From NCBI GenBank assembly GCA_023525975.1, contig CM042018.1:79119001-79183000 (forward strand): a stretch of 64,000 nt of DNA, given 5' to 3'. The notes below the pieces were generated by a model. The model saw nothing but the letters and a program-made list of their open reading frames with translations. It was not told where the DNA came from and made no database searches. Below are positions 1 through 11,400 of the stretch, piece by piece. Source of the DNA: Smallanthus sonchifolius. Lineage: Eukaryota > Streptophyta > Magnoliopsida > Asterales > Asteraceae. Position numbers and translations under genes: made by a program. Position 1 is the first letter of the stretch. Every line of letters begins with the position of its first letter.

Positions 1-76
1 ACTATTTATTTCAAACTAATCAAACATGAAAAGTCAAGGACTAAAGTTGAAAATTTATCAAGAAACCCTAATTAGT

Positions 77-207
77 ACGGTCGTGCTTCGTCCTGGCACG
101 GTCGCGCCAAGTGCCTCGGCACGATCGCGCGACTGGTCCTGGAACGATCGTGCCCAGTGCCTAAGCACGGTCGCGCCTCTCTTGGGCACGGTCGCGCCTG
201 CGTAACA
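77..207. repeat. Palindrome cluster 1 in E1 LTR
   Basis: Several near-palindromic units of the type GCACGGTCGTGC or GGCACGGTCGCGCC are separated by short unlike spacers. The same cluster sits at the same LTR position in G (34653-34790 and 41895-42030). Confidence 0.8.
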
Positions 208-800
208 GTCGAAACGTAAATGCAGTTTCAAAACGCTCGGTCATTTGAATTCAAATCCGATGTGCGTTTCTCTTTCAGTATCAAAGAAAATAATTGTCAA
301 TTACGATCATTATCATCCATTTGCGAATTCTCTCAAGAAAAACCGTCCAAAATTTCTCCCAAGCCTCAAATCATTCTTTTCGATCCTGTTGATACCAAAT
401 AATCAAAGGACTTGATCCTCCGATCATCTCTAAGGTTTCTGAAGGTTGAATCAGTCGGAATCACAGCAGAAGACGCCGGAAAGCAATCTTGCCGTCGCCG
501 GAACCTTCTCCTACCGACCTCCATCGATTCCCTACTCTTTCGGGTAATTGATCACTTGTTATTATCCGTTTTAGTATTTAGATCGAAAGCCCCATGTTAA
601 TCTGGGCTTCCATTACAGAAATTATACAGAACCGAAATTCCTATTTTTAATAAAAAGGATTTAATCGAATCCATTCTTAAACACGTTTTCCACACAATTA
701 ATTTATATGAATAGACTCGTAACAACTCAGTAATCAAAAGCCCTAACAATTCCAACGCTATAAATACAAGATTTGTTCAATTCGTGTCTGATTTGGAAGA

Positions 801-1083
801 GACACGGTCGCGCTAATCATCTAGCGCGGCCGTGCCTCATGAAACGCGGTCGTTCCGAGTAGCAGTGCGGTCGTGTCCTCCTGTCCAGACCTAGTCATGC
901 CCTTTGGGCTAGCCTCTGTTGTGTCTAAAAATCATAGACACGACCGTGCCGATCCAAGGCACGGTCATGCCTGTTGACTTGTTTAGTTTGTGCCCTCTGT
1001 TGATCAACCCGGTCGCGCCCCGACTAGCGCTGTCGCGCCCGTGGCTTGAGCACGATCGTGCCCTTCCGAGGCACGGTCGTGTG
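801..1083. repeat. Palindrome cluster 2 in E1 LTR
   Basis: A second cluster of the same motif family includes GAGCACGATCGTGCCC and AGGCACGGTCGTG. It corresponds to 35381-35665 and 42624-42870 in G. Confidence 0.8.
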
Positions 1084-2347
1084 TGACTCAGAAATTTTAA
1101 CAGAATTATAATTTTATATTTTTCAATCAATAAATGTTTCAAATTTTATAAAAATATGTTTTCTGTATTTGAAGAGATTTAAAGTTTAATCTGAAGATAA
1201 ATATTATTTATTTAAAAGTTTATTCAAAAATTTATAAAAATTAAATTTATATTTATCTTACACTTAAATGGTGTTTTACATGATTAAGTTACAAAGTTTA
1301 TAAATAAATAAGATAATAATTATTTATTTAATATTTAAACAAAAATCATTTATTTATTTATACTTAATTACAATCAATATTTACATTATTTCATAAACTA
1401 TAATCATTTATTTATTTATTAATTTACATTTAACACATGTATTATTTTCATAATCAACAATTTTATAAAAATTCTATTTTATTATTTAAATTCCAAACTT
1501 TAATCAAATGTTCCAAAGATGTTTACTACAACTTTATATATTTCATTTAATACTTTTTATACACAAATTCAACCTTCAATGTTAGACTTAAACTTTGTAC
1601 ACCGATTTTATTCAATATACACTACTATCTAGGTTAACTCGTGCGTATCAATGATTCTCATTTTATCTATACTCTTTGTTAGCTACACCTCCATACCAAG
1701 TGAGTATTCACAACCCCTTTTTACTCTTTTACACTTTTGGGGTGGAACATGAACTTTATACACATTACACATTTACATTTACACAAACAACACAAGTGCA
1801 AAATCCTATTTACATACATGTGTGCAAAATTTGAGCTTTGTGCCCGAGTGCTAGTTGTGCTAATCTTTGTGAAAACTTATGTGCAATCATTAACTATACA
1901 AGCCGACGGTTTTCAATGATAGATCTATTGAGTCTGACAAACCCACCCAAGTGGAGGTGATTGATACCGACAACACAATTTGCATACTAGTTACAAAGGT
2001 TTGGTTGTACTTGATTACACAATAGCTGCTCCCCATAAATGCCTTATTTTATCATGTCTTGTAAAGGATTTGTTTTCAACTATATGCTATCTATATACAA
2101 CTGTGTTATACTCACCAACTTTTTAGTTGACTTTATTTTATTCATGTATCAGGCCCTAATATGTGAGAATGATTCAAGACGTGCTCAATATAGGATTTGG
2201 ACTTAGCAATTTAAATCAAGAATTCTATGAGTTGTTTTATATTTCTTTGTTTGAATTTGGTTGTTCTTGGATTATTTGTAATGCAAATTTGACTTTAATA
2301 TATTTCAATTTAGTCAACCATGTGCTATGAACAGTCTACATGTCCCG

Positions 2348-2374
2348 CCCCGATGATTCCGCCATCGGTCGGGG
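2348..2374. other. Hairpin at the LTR 3' end
   Basis: CCCCGATG and CATCGGTCGGGG form an inverted repeat with a short loop, seven bases before the LTR end. The same hairpin is kept in both LTRs of G (before 36915 and 44122). It could act in RNA (R/U5) or as an integrase-proximal structure; the role is inferred only. Confidence 0.6.
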
Positions 2375-2381
2375 TGTGACA

Positions 2382-3395
2382 CCCTAGGGTTTCAAACTTG
2401 GCAAATGCGGACCGCTAAATTGGCCTAGTGTTACATCTTCCCCGCCTTTATTCAAATCTCGTCCTCGATATTTATTGTAACAGGTGCGGATATTTCTTTT
2501 TAATTTCACTCTCCAGTTCTCACGTGAACTCAGGTCCACGTCTTGAGTTTCATTTCACTTTTACCAACACCAGCCTCTTCCTTTTTAGCTTTTTAACTTG
2601 ACGATCCTCAATCTACAGAAGTTGTGCAAAAAATTTCAGATTTGGATCTACCTCTACATCTTGCAGAGGAATTACCAGAGGTTCATCGGCCAAACACTTA
2701 CGCAGGTTTGACACATGGAATATATCATGAACACCGTTCATTTCCTCTAGTAATTCAAGTTGATAGGCGACCGGTCCGATTCTTTTCAGAATCTTGAATG
2801 GTCCAACGAATCTTGGACTAATTTTACCTTTCTTTCCAAATCGTATCACATCCTTCTATGGTGAAACTTTTAACAATATGCGATCGCCCACAGAGGATTC
2901 TAACGGCTTACGATGCTTATCAACATAACTTTTCTGTCTATCATGAGCCGTTTTCAAACGTTCACGAATTTGTAATACCTTGTCAGTTGTTTCCTAAACT
3001 ATCTCAGGACCTGACAATTGATTTTCTCCAATCTCTGCCCAGTAGACAGGAGTTCTGCATTTTCTGCCATACAAGGCTTCAAATGGGACAACTTGGATAC
3101 TCATGTGATAGCTATTATTATACGAGAATTCCATTAGAGGTAAGTGGTCATCCCAACTTCCTCCAAGGTCTATTACACAAGCTCGAAGGTTTGTATCGTT
3201 CTTTCACTCTGACCATCCGTTTGAGGATGATAAGCAGTGCTAAGATTTAATCGTGTTCCAAGAGCTTTCTGGAAGCTTTGCAGAATCGAGACGTAAACCG
3301 ACTGTCTCTATCTGACACAATGGATAATGGTACACCTTGTAAAGACACGATTTTGTTGACATACATTTGTGCCAACTTATCCATACTATACGATG
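2382..3395 (-). mobile_element. Antisense Tekay-like gypsy fragment (E2)
   Basis: Read on the minus strand, this runs from the integrase core through the integrase C-terminus, a polypurine stretch (GGCGGGGAAGA) and the first 56 bases of a 3' LTR starting TGTAACACTAGG at 2437. The E1 LTR end abuts it at 2381/2382, and the Athila-like LTR abuts it near 3395. E1 therefore appears to have inserted into this element's 3' LTR, and the Athila-like element into its integrase. The remaining parts of E2 are not in the window. Confidence 0.75.
2478..3395 (-). pseudogene. Ty3/gypsy integrase, 3' half (E2), broken
   Basis: The minus-strand translation gives the integrase core stretch SIVSDRDSRFTSRF near 3300, then after frame changes the C-terminal block VIRFGKKGKISPRFVGPFKI near 2840-2780, the HVSNLRKCL motif near 2700, and a chromodomain-type tail ending KKYPHLL near 2485. 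These match the corresponding parts of the complete integrase of G (38697-41627). There are several frameshifts and stops. Two of them (near 2550 and 2525) sit where related elements have tryptophan, so they fit TGG to TGA changes. It is a dead relic with no start; the upstream domains were lost at the Athila junction. Confidence 0.85.
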
Positions 3396-5023
3396 TAGTG
3401 CGAAGCACACATCTTTATTCCTATTGTTTTGTGCGTTTTTAGATAGTTTTATATTCGTTTTTAGTCGTTTAAGTCTGGATTTGAGTCTATTGTATATTTT
3501 CAGGAGCTCATGTGCAGTAGGAAGCTAAATCGTGAAGAAATCGAGCAAAGAAGAGAAGCAGGAGAAATAAAGAGAAAAATGGTGAAAACAGATCTCTCGC
3601 GGTACGCGAGAGAAAGAGACCAGAACCTCACGGTACGCAAAGGAAAGGAAAAGTGCGCCCAACTAATTTTCTCCTTGCGGTATGCGAGGAACCCAGCCCA
3701 ATGTCTCGCGGTACGCGAGAGACCCGTATTCCGTGAAAAAAAAACCCTAAATTGAATTTTAATAGAATTACAATGTCATAATACCAGGACTTCGAATTAT
3801 TGTCATCCAGAGAAGAGAAAGGGGAGATTTTGGGAGCAAGGAAGGTTATTGAAGTGCAAGATTAAAGCTTTTGATCCCGGGTGTGTTTAGTTTAGCTTTC
3901 TCGATGTTAAAGTTTGAATCTTTGTGTTTGATGTCTGAGTTTAATACTATTTTTGCATAATTACTTCTTTAATGGACGTTTTAAGTATGATTGTAGGCTA
4001 AAACTCTGATACTGCCTGGGTCTTATGATGATTATTGGTTAAAGTTGTGAATTTTTACTGGTTTTGGATTCTAATTGATGGTTAATGATTTTGTAAAAAG
4101 GTTTTTTGATATTAATTATGATGAATCTATATGCTTAGATCTGATTTGTGTTTGATTATAGTTCTCTACGTTGATTGTGGATTTCTTCCAGTTTAATTGC
4201 GTATCTAGGTCATAGAACTTAGGGTTTGTGATTGTTTGTGTGGTTTGCTAGAACTAGTGATCCATCGGAGTTGTGATTGAGTATAGGTTAGATTTGAGTG
4301 TGTATCCTGTTTCAATACCCGAGAAGTGAGAGATAGTCGTTTAGTCTTCGTCATTAGGAATCCTAGTGTCAGCTGTCTGAAAGGAAGTCGGTATTAGGTG
4401 TCTAGTGATTGTTGCTATTCTAAGTCATAGTTGTTATCTTAAGATTACCTCGTGCATTCTTCGAATGTATGGTGGACAGTGAGACTGAAAGGTGATCTGT
4501 ATATTCGGGTACCTTATTATTGTTGGAGAGACCGAAAGGTAATCCACTATCTTGTGAGTTATTACATCTTTAGGTTCCTTAGTTGGTGACACCCTGAGAG
4601 TGATTAGGGATCCACTAGGTAGTCTAGAGTTGTTTCCTTAGAAACCAAGATCCATCATAGTTTCCAGAACCGGTAGAAGTTGTGCTTTGCAAGTAGGATT
4701 CTGACCTAGGTAGTATTCTTCCCATCTCTGATTTCTTCCTTAATCTTTATCTTGATAGTTTGAGTCAACTTTTTTTGCTGCATTATTAGTTCTAATATTT
4801 AGTGTAGTCAACCCCTCATAAATCAATCTTTAGTCCGAGTCAGAGTCTAGTATTAGTATTCAGTGTCTCTAGGGTTTGATAACTCGGTTTACCATTAAGT
4901 TGTGCTACACTCGATAGGTACACTTGCCTGTCAGTGCGGTTTAGTTGAAGGTACTCCATTTATTACTTAGGAGTCTAGTTAGGTTTTTATTCATTAGTTT
5001 TATAGACCGTCTGGGCGACATCA
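3396..5023 (+). mobile_element. Probable 5' LTR of an Athila-like Ty3/gypsy element
   Basis: This non-coding stretch lies between the E2 integrase relic and a tRNA-Asp-type primer site, followed by an Athila-type gag. It begins near TGTAGTGCG and ends near GCGACATCA. It carries a palindrome cluster at 3595-3724. The left boundary is good to a few bases only, because no intact partner LTR is present for comparison. The short frame at 3510-3755 is a by-product of the palindromes. Confidence 0.65.
3595..3724. repeat. Palindrome cluster in the Athila-like LTR
   Basis: About four units of CTCGCGGTACGCGAG or close variants are separated by roughly 15-25 bases of unlike sequence. The same motif recurs at 17025-17153. 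Confidence 0.8.
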
Positions 5024-5029
5024 AAGTTT

Positions 5030-5049
5030 TGGAGCCGTTACCGGGGACA
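5030..5049 (+). other. Primer binding site, tRNA-Asp type
   Basis: TGGAGCCGTTACCGGGGACA resembles the TGGCGCCGTTGCCGGGG site common in Athila/Tat elements, with a few changes. It lies just after the LTR end and about 200 bases before the gag ATG. Confidence 0.75.
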
Positions 5050-5245
5050 CTTGGCAATAGCAATATTAACTTTTACTAGTTCTTTGTTTTATTTTTGGTT
5101 TATTTTCTTTTCTCTTGAGTCTTGTTTGTTTGCTTGTCTTCTGTGCTATCTTGGGTGTCCTATCTGTGTCTAACATAGGATCGAGTCTTTCTGTCTTTGA
5201 GTCTTTCTTTATTTTCTTTATTTTCTTTTGTTCTTGTGTCATTTT

Positions 5246-6635
5246 ATGCACAATACTCGTTCATAGGGATCACCACCATTTTCAGCTTTTCTAGAGCCTG
5301 AACAAGAGCTTAACGAGCGCACCCGCGACTTCCGGGAGCGTTTGAAAGAGCTGTGCAAATCCCAGGTACGTTCTACTAGCCCAATTCCATTTCCTATCAT
5401 GGGCGACGCTGATCCACCAGTGAGACGTACCGCAGAGGGCTAGTGATGGGGTCAGAGGGGCGAGATCTTTGATCACACGCCCCGCCATTCCGAACACCAA
5501 TTCATGGCAGATCCCGTTGCATGTCATGAGCACGATCACTCATGCCACTTAATTTCATGGCCTTGAGGGTGAGGATGCACTTGGACACCTGTCCTGCTTC
5601 GTGCGCATATGTGATACCTTCAATATCACGGGTGTGTCTAAGGACGTTATCTACTTGAGTCTCTTCCCATTCTTGTTCTCTGGGCGTGCATCTACTTGGC
5701 TTGACACCCTCCCTGACAACTCTATCACCATATGGGAGGATCTTCAAGCCAATTTCTATAAAAAGTACTATCCACCTTCCAAGGCCGCCCGCCTTAGGGA
5801 TCAAATCCATTCGTTCAAGATGGACCCTGACGAGCCCTATCACTTGGTCTGGGAGTGGTTTAATACGCTGTTGATCCGATGTCGCCAACATGGTCTGTTT
5901 GACTGGGCGATAGTGGAGAAGTTCTACAATGGTCTCACCTTCAAGAAGCAGCAAATGTTCAACACAGATGCTGGAGGCCATATCTTGGATAAACTCGAGC
6001 CTGCTGAGTGCGAGGAGATGTTCGAGAGCTTCGCTCTGGCGGAACAACAACAACCATCTACTAGAACTTCCATTCCTAGTGCTAGGATACCCGCTTCTTC
6101 TCATAGAGGTGTGCATCAGGTCACTCCTGATACTAGCGTGGCGGCTGCATTTGAAGCGATGGCTAACGATATCAAGGAGCTGAAGGTTAGTGCTCAACGG
6201 TGAGAGGTGTGTAGGGAAGGCCACGACACCATAGATTGTCTCGTCAATCATTAGGAGCAGGTGAGTTTTGCTAGCAACCAGAACCAGAACCGAGGGTACA
6301 ACAACTATAATCTTGTGGCTCGGGATGGAGATCTGGAAATAACCCTCCTGGTTTAATGGTCGTCGAAATCAGTATGGAGGAGCGGAAGCTGGAGCAAGTT
6401 CGGGAAGCAGTGTCAACACAAGGAAGATAGAGAAGATGATAGAGAATCAGACACAGATGCTTACCCACTTAGTCCAACGGGATAGGGACGCTCGTCAAAG
6501 ACTGGATTCCCATGACACTTTACTGGAGAATCAGCAGTCGGCATTCTAGGAATTGCAACGCACCGCAGGAGACATCGCGAAGAGCTTGAAGGATAGACAG
6601 GGAGGTCCATCTTCAGGCCCAACGCTTCAGTGATA
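5246..6635 (+). pseudogene. Athila-like gag, broken
   Basis: This is the structural nucleocapsid precursor of an Athila-like Ty3/gypsy element. An ATG at 5246 opens a frame that stops after six codons. The readable core is 5601-6203 in another frame, with the retrotransposon gag signature SLFPFLFSGRASTWLDTLP, a WEDL block, a YYPPSKAARLRDQI block and FYNGLTF. A zinc knuckle follows in which the first cysteine position is a TGA (6201-6203) and the rest reads CREGHDTIDC. Further stops occur up to about 6630. Family membership rests on the gag core, the PBS and the downstream protease block. The long antisense frame at 5502-6251 is a shadow of this gene. Confidence 0.8.
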
Positions 6636-6639
6636 GCCG

Positions 6640-7725
6640 TGTCGATCAGAAGTCATAGAGAAGATAGAATGCAAGAGGAAGCCTCCCTTCAGTAGAAGAG
6701 GTGAAGAAGGTATTCCTTCGGTAGAAGAGGTGAAGAAGGTAATTTGGAGAGCTCGTTTTGCTGAGATTGATGCTAGGATGTTAGAGGAGGCTGAGTCAGC
6801 TGAGGTGATGGAGCCAGAGACCTCATTGGATGTCGTGTTGCTGAGGAGCGGGAAAGCAGAAGAGAAGGAAAACCCACCGGTAGAAGAAGAAAAGTCGGTG
6901 GATAAGGACATAGTTATGGAGAATCCTGCCGAGAAGGTAGTGGAGAAGAAGAAGGGGTGGACATGAAGACCCCTATGATTCACCTGCGACGTGTTCCCTA
7001 TCCAGCTCGCTTGTTACCACATAAACACGCTAGGGAATACGGTCACTTCCTTGATATGTTCAAACAGCTCAAGGTCAATCTTCCATTTATAGAGGTCATC
7101 CAGCATATGCCAAGATATGGCAAATTCCTAAAAGATCTTCTTTACAACAAGAAGAAGCTAGAGGGGATCTCGAAAGTCTCACTTAGTGAGCAATGTTCTG
7201 CACTGGTTCAGAACAAACTGCCAGAGAAACTTGCAGATTCAGGTCATTTCACGATCCCGTGTCTGCTTGGCGGTTTGCCTCTAAACCATGCGTTGGCTGA
7301 CATGGGGTGCTATCATCAATCTGATGCCATATTCTATCTATTAACAGCTAGACCTAGGTGAATCGTAGCCTACGTGCATGAGCATATCCTTGGCTGATCA
7401 TTCAGTCAAGTATCCACAGGGAATTGTGGAGAATCTTCTAGTGAAAGTAGGCAAATTTGTCTTTCTCGTGGATTTCGTCATTCTAGATATGGAAGTGTAT
7501 GTAAAAGTCCCACTCATTCTCTGGCGCCCTTTCTTACGCACCGCCAAGGCAATGATCGATTTCTTTTATGGGAAACTCACACTTCGTGTGGGGGATGAGA
7601 TGATCACATTCGATGCTATGAAGTCTGTGAAGGATGTTGGCGAGCAGAGCCACTCCGTGTGCATGATCGATGACTTCATGGACGAACATTAGGACCCTAA
7701 TCCAGTAGAGGATGCTGTTGATAGG
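6640..7725 (+). pseudogene. Athila-like gag tail and protease region, copy 1
   Basis: An acidic linker (6730-6966) leads into a block typical of Athila elements: the RVPYPARL motif, MPRYGKFLKDLL, a SLSEQCSALVQ stretch and FTIPCLLGGLPLNHALADMG, where the aspartate is the retropepsin active-site position. Small indels after that aspartate destroy the usual DLGAS context. After a stop and shift (near 7360), SISLADHSVKYPQGIVE and a DFVILDMEV block continue the protease domain to 7692. Bases 6695-7725 recur at 15109-16139 with a constant offset of 8,414 bases. The copy ends abruptly where copia C begins. Confidence 0.8.
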
Positions 7726-8403
7726 TGTAGGACCGTGAGAATACAAGATGGTTCTGTTCTTAGTTGAGGTTGGCGGAAACAAAATCAACTACACAATTTA
7801 TAATCAAGTAAACACAAAGAATACTGATAAACACTGTTGTATTAAGCTTTTGTGAATGCAAAGATTACAAGTGAGAAACTCAATGAATAAGTATGACAAG
7901 CACTACAAGCACACTTACAATGAAGTGGCAACTCAGTATTTATAGTAACTTAGAATCAAGACAGACCCTTGATTCTAAGGATCAGATCGAACACAAGCCG
8001 TTGATCTTGTTTATTAATTTACATTACACGTAAAGGCTAATCTAGTTAACTTTACTGAAACGTTTTCTTTATTCATGATTGTTTGCATGCTTGGAGAAGT
8101 GTATTGTTGTCCGTCATTGGTTGACCATAGCGGTTCCTTCTGCTTTGAGTCTGTCAGTTGCTTTTGCAGAAAGGTGTCAGAGACGCTTGGCCTGGATAGT
8201 CAGCTGCAACGTTTGGTTTTCAGTGAGTAGAGCTATCAACTGCAAAGAGTGAAGGTTGCTGCTGGTAAGCCTATCAGCAGCAAACATGGATGACCGCTGC
8301 TGATAAGCCTATCAGCAGCAACTTGTGCTGAATGCTGCTGATAAGCCTATCAGCAGCATTTTTACTTAGAATAATTTTGTAACAATCAGTCTTTGGTTCT
8401 ACA
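7726..8403 (-). repeat. 3' LTR of copia C
   Basis: On the minus strand it starts TGTAGAACC and ends GGTCCTACA, an inverted terminal repeat with one mismatch. It sits directly after a PPT. A TATA-like CTATAAATA lies near 7936-7945 (minus strand). Only one LTR is present. Confidence 0.85.
8257..8362. repeat. Palindrome cluster in the C LTR
   Basis: Three units have TTGCTGCTG on one arm and CAGCAGCAA on the other, around a centre ATAAGCCTAT. They lie in U3, some 300 bases upstream of the TATA-like site. The same unit type recurs at 13013-13300. Confidence 0.85.
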
Positions 8404-8413
8404 AACTCCCCCT
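8404..8413 (-). other. Polypurine tract of copia C
   Basis: AGGGGGAGTT on the minus strand directly precedes the LTR start, the expected plus-strand primer position. Confidence 0.85.
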
Positions 8414-8436
8414 AGACTGATGCTACCAAAATTCTT

Positions 8437-11400
8437 CTAGTCCCTTTGTTGCTGAAGCTTTTGCATATGGCTGACTATTCTTTCCACCTCATAGCCTCTT
8501 TGATCCTTGCTGGGATTATTCAATGGAAGTTCAGACAGAGTCTTGATGTCTTTGTGTGGCATTTTGTAGATAGCTTTGCTTGAACATCTCATCTGCTGCT
8601 TCTTTACATCAATCAAAGTGAATTCATCCAACTCAGCATTATAGGACCAAGATATAAATGGAGAGTGAGACTTGAGTGGTTTGATATTCATGACCACATC
8701 TTTGCTAGGATTGAAGTAGTGTCTGATAGCTAGCATAAGATGTTTCCCACTCTCATTTGTAGGCTTATGAGCTTCACCCAGCTCTAAGATTCTTTGAAGA
8801 TCGGAATCAGGTAATTGCAGAACCTCATCAACAGACCTGTAAGTGGATCTTCTTCTCTCAGTTCTCCCCTTGAAGATCTCAAACACTTGATCTTGTGAAT
8901 TGTAGAACCAGTTAACTATATTTCTTGAGTCTTCTGGTATAGGAGTGGGTTTGGGTATCTTCAAGGGAGGCTGTTGATGAGTGGGAGCTGGGTGGGATGA
9001 CTTGGACTTTTTGGGTGGAGGAGTGGAAGGCTTGGGGATGTTTGTGGATGGTGTTTGGAGAGAGGAAGTAGTTTCTGGTGCAGAGGTTCTTTGTTTCTTG
9101 ACTGGTCTCTTTTCCAGTCTTTCTTCCTCTTCCTTTTTCACTGTTGTATACAGGGCTTGTAGGTTCATGAAGGACATGGGACCTAACCTTTTTCCACTTT
9201 CTCCCCTTGCCTTAAGGAAGTCAGTCATCTTCTTCCTTTCTTCATGGGTCTTTAGATTAAGGGCAATGGCTTTCTTTGACTTCTGTTGAGCTTTTTCTTT
9301 CTCTTCATCTTTCTTTTTCCTTGCCAATTCCCCCTGCTGACCCATGAAGGCTCTATAGATCTCTTTGTTTGACAGTTTTTCAAGGTAGTCTGCATCCTCA
9401 CCTTGAGAGATCAGAGATTCAGTCCACTCCTCCCTTAATTCTTTTGCTAATTTAGAATCAGTGATTCTAAACTTAGCATCTTCCTTCCTTTTCTTTTTAG
9501 CTTCTTCTTCTTTTGCAAACTGTTCCTGCAGCTGTCTAGCAAGTCGTTCATCTTTTTCAACTTGAGACCCTGCATGGACTTTTACCTTCATTTCATCCAG
9601 CTGTTTGGCATACAGCTGGATTGTCTGTTGTCTGAGAAGAATGGCTGCCTTTCTATCTTCATGCCTTTGTTTTTGAGCCATCTCTTCAGCCAACTCTTCT
9701 TCTTCTCTTTTCCTTCTTCTCTCTTCTTTCTCTTTCTTTTCCTTTTGCAACCTCTCTTCATCCTCTTTTGTCATGATGCCCTTCCCTTTATTAACATTGG
9801 ATGCCTCTGCTCTGGCTTCACTGATCACAGAAACAGCTGATTGTTATGCTGTTGGGATCTCTGCCTCGGCTTCATTGGCATGTTGAGAGGTAGATAAGGG
9901 AAGGTCTTCAGTTTGGCACTCAGGATCTGTAAGTTCTAGCTGCCTTTCTCTCACAGAGGATCTTGCTTCATAAGCTGCAGCGCAGATGTTAACTGGAGGG
10001 GAATTTGAGTTGGAGTCAGTGTTAGAGGATGACACATCTTCTTCCTCATCAATCCTTCCTTCCTTCTCAAGGTGAGCTTTGATAATTGCTATCATCGCCT
10101 GGCTTTCAAGGGAGTTGACATTGCAGATGTTGGCTTTTAGTAGATAGATCTTGTGGAGGAAATTTGTTGGTAGCTGAAGGATGTTCCCGGTGTTGATGAT
10201 GAGAGCAGAACCGTTGCTTAGGAAGAAAGCGTGGTCAAGGAGCCTAGTGCTTACCCATCCTAGCACGTCCGAGTCCTTGACCAGGAAGGCATACAGAAAT
10301 CTTTGAAGGCCCAGAACTCCTTCTTCAGTGAGAAGACTGCTCCTTGTTATTGCAAGATTGTTCGGAGACAGTCTTCTTTATGCGGCCGACAAAGATTCAG
10401 GATAAGCTACTCGTCTTGCTGTTTGTAGGAGTCTTCTGAACTTGGGTATATTATCCTCCATCAGGTCATAGAACCTGCCAATGGCAAGTTCTGCTGAGAG
10501 ATCCGTTGAAGAGTTGATGCAGTTAGATAGATATAGTTGTAGGACTTGGAGGACATTGAGTGAGTTCCAGTTCAGCTCTTCTACTCCGCTGAACTCCCAT
10601 CCAGTCCAGAACCTCTCAGCTGATCCATCATACCCCCAAGCTAGAATAGAGTCAAACTCTAGCTTCTTTGAAGATTTGAAGATTTGGGGGGTAGTGGATA
10701 GACCTATGATGGCTGCTGCTTCAGGGATGATGCTGACCAATGTAGATGTTTGATCTTTGCCTTCAACATCAGTCAGCATTTCATCCACAGCCCTGACAAC
10801 CAACTTCCAGTCTTCAGAGATCTCTTCTTCTTCATCTTCTGATACTGGCAAGTCGTAGACCTGTACAAAAGCTGGCCTGTAAAGTGAGCTTTGGAAGGCA
10901 GCCTGCTCCTGTATCCAGTCGTCAAGACTGTCTGTATCATCTTCCATAGAAACCATCTCCCCCTTTTTGGTTGCATCAGCAGACAGGTAAGCATCAGTTT
11001 GGATGCCTACTGATACAAGAGAGGGAGAGGCTAAAGTTGGGCATTTATGGGCTTTATGCATAGCGACTTGGTGTCTTAGTTTGGACATTTCAGCCTCTAG
11101 CATAGCCACCCTGGCCGTCAATTCCATGTTATGAAGTTTCAGTCTGTCCTCATCCACAGTTGTGGAATCCTTGGACCCAGATGGGGCCGTAGGCCTAGCC
11201 TCAGCATCCCCATCACCCGTGGTTTCTTGGCGCCTGGGATTCCTCTCAGTGAAGGGAGTTTCCAAGGAAACACCCTCACCGTGAGTTGCCGTGGTTGAGG
11301 TCTTAAAGATGTTGTCACTGTCCTCCATGTCAGTTGATGGACCAGCAGTAGTGACATCCTCGTCCACATCCACTCTTTCAATACTCCCAGAGTGGACCTT

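Larger units (their letters stand above)
1..2381 (+). mobile_element. Tekay-like Ty3/gypsy LTR, 3' portion (E1)
   Basis: The stretch aligns by eye, in order, with the two LTRs of gypsy element G (34413-36915 and 41662-44122), starting about 170 bases inside the LTR and ending in the same TGTGACA terminus. It is more diverged from G than G's two LTRs are from each other, so it is a separate older copy. It holds two GC-rich palindromic clusters, a long AT-rich middle (about 1090-1650) and the conserved block around 1690-1760. Whether it is a solo LTR or the 3' LTR of a full element cannot be told, because the left part lies outside the window. The short frames inside it are not genes. Confidence 0.85.

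Noticed and set aside
5502..6251. 249-codon antisense open frame
   Set aside because: Exact shadow of the Athila-like gag core on the plus strand; it has no domain of its own.
8981..9289. Plus-strand frames across 8981-11584
   Set aside because: Shadows of the minus-strand aORF of copia C.
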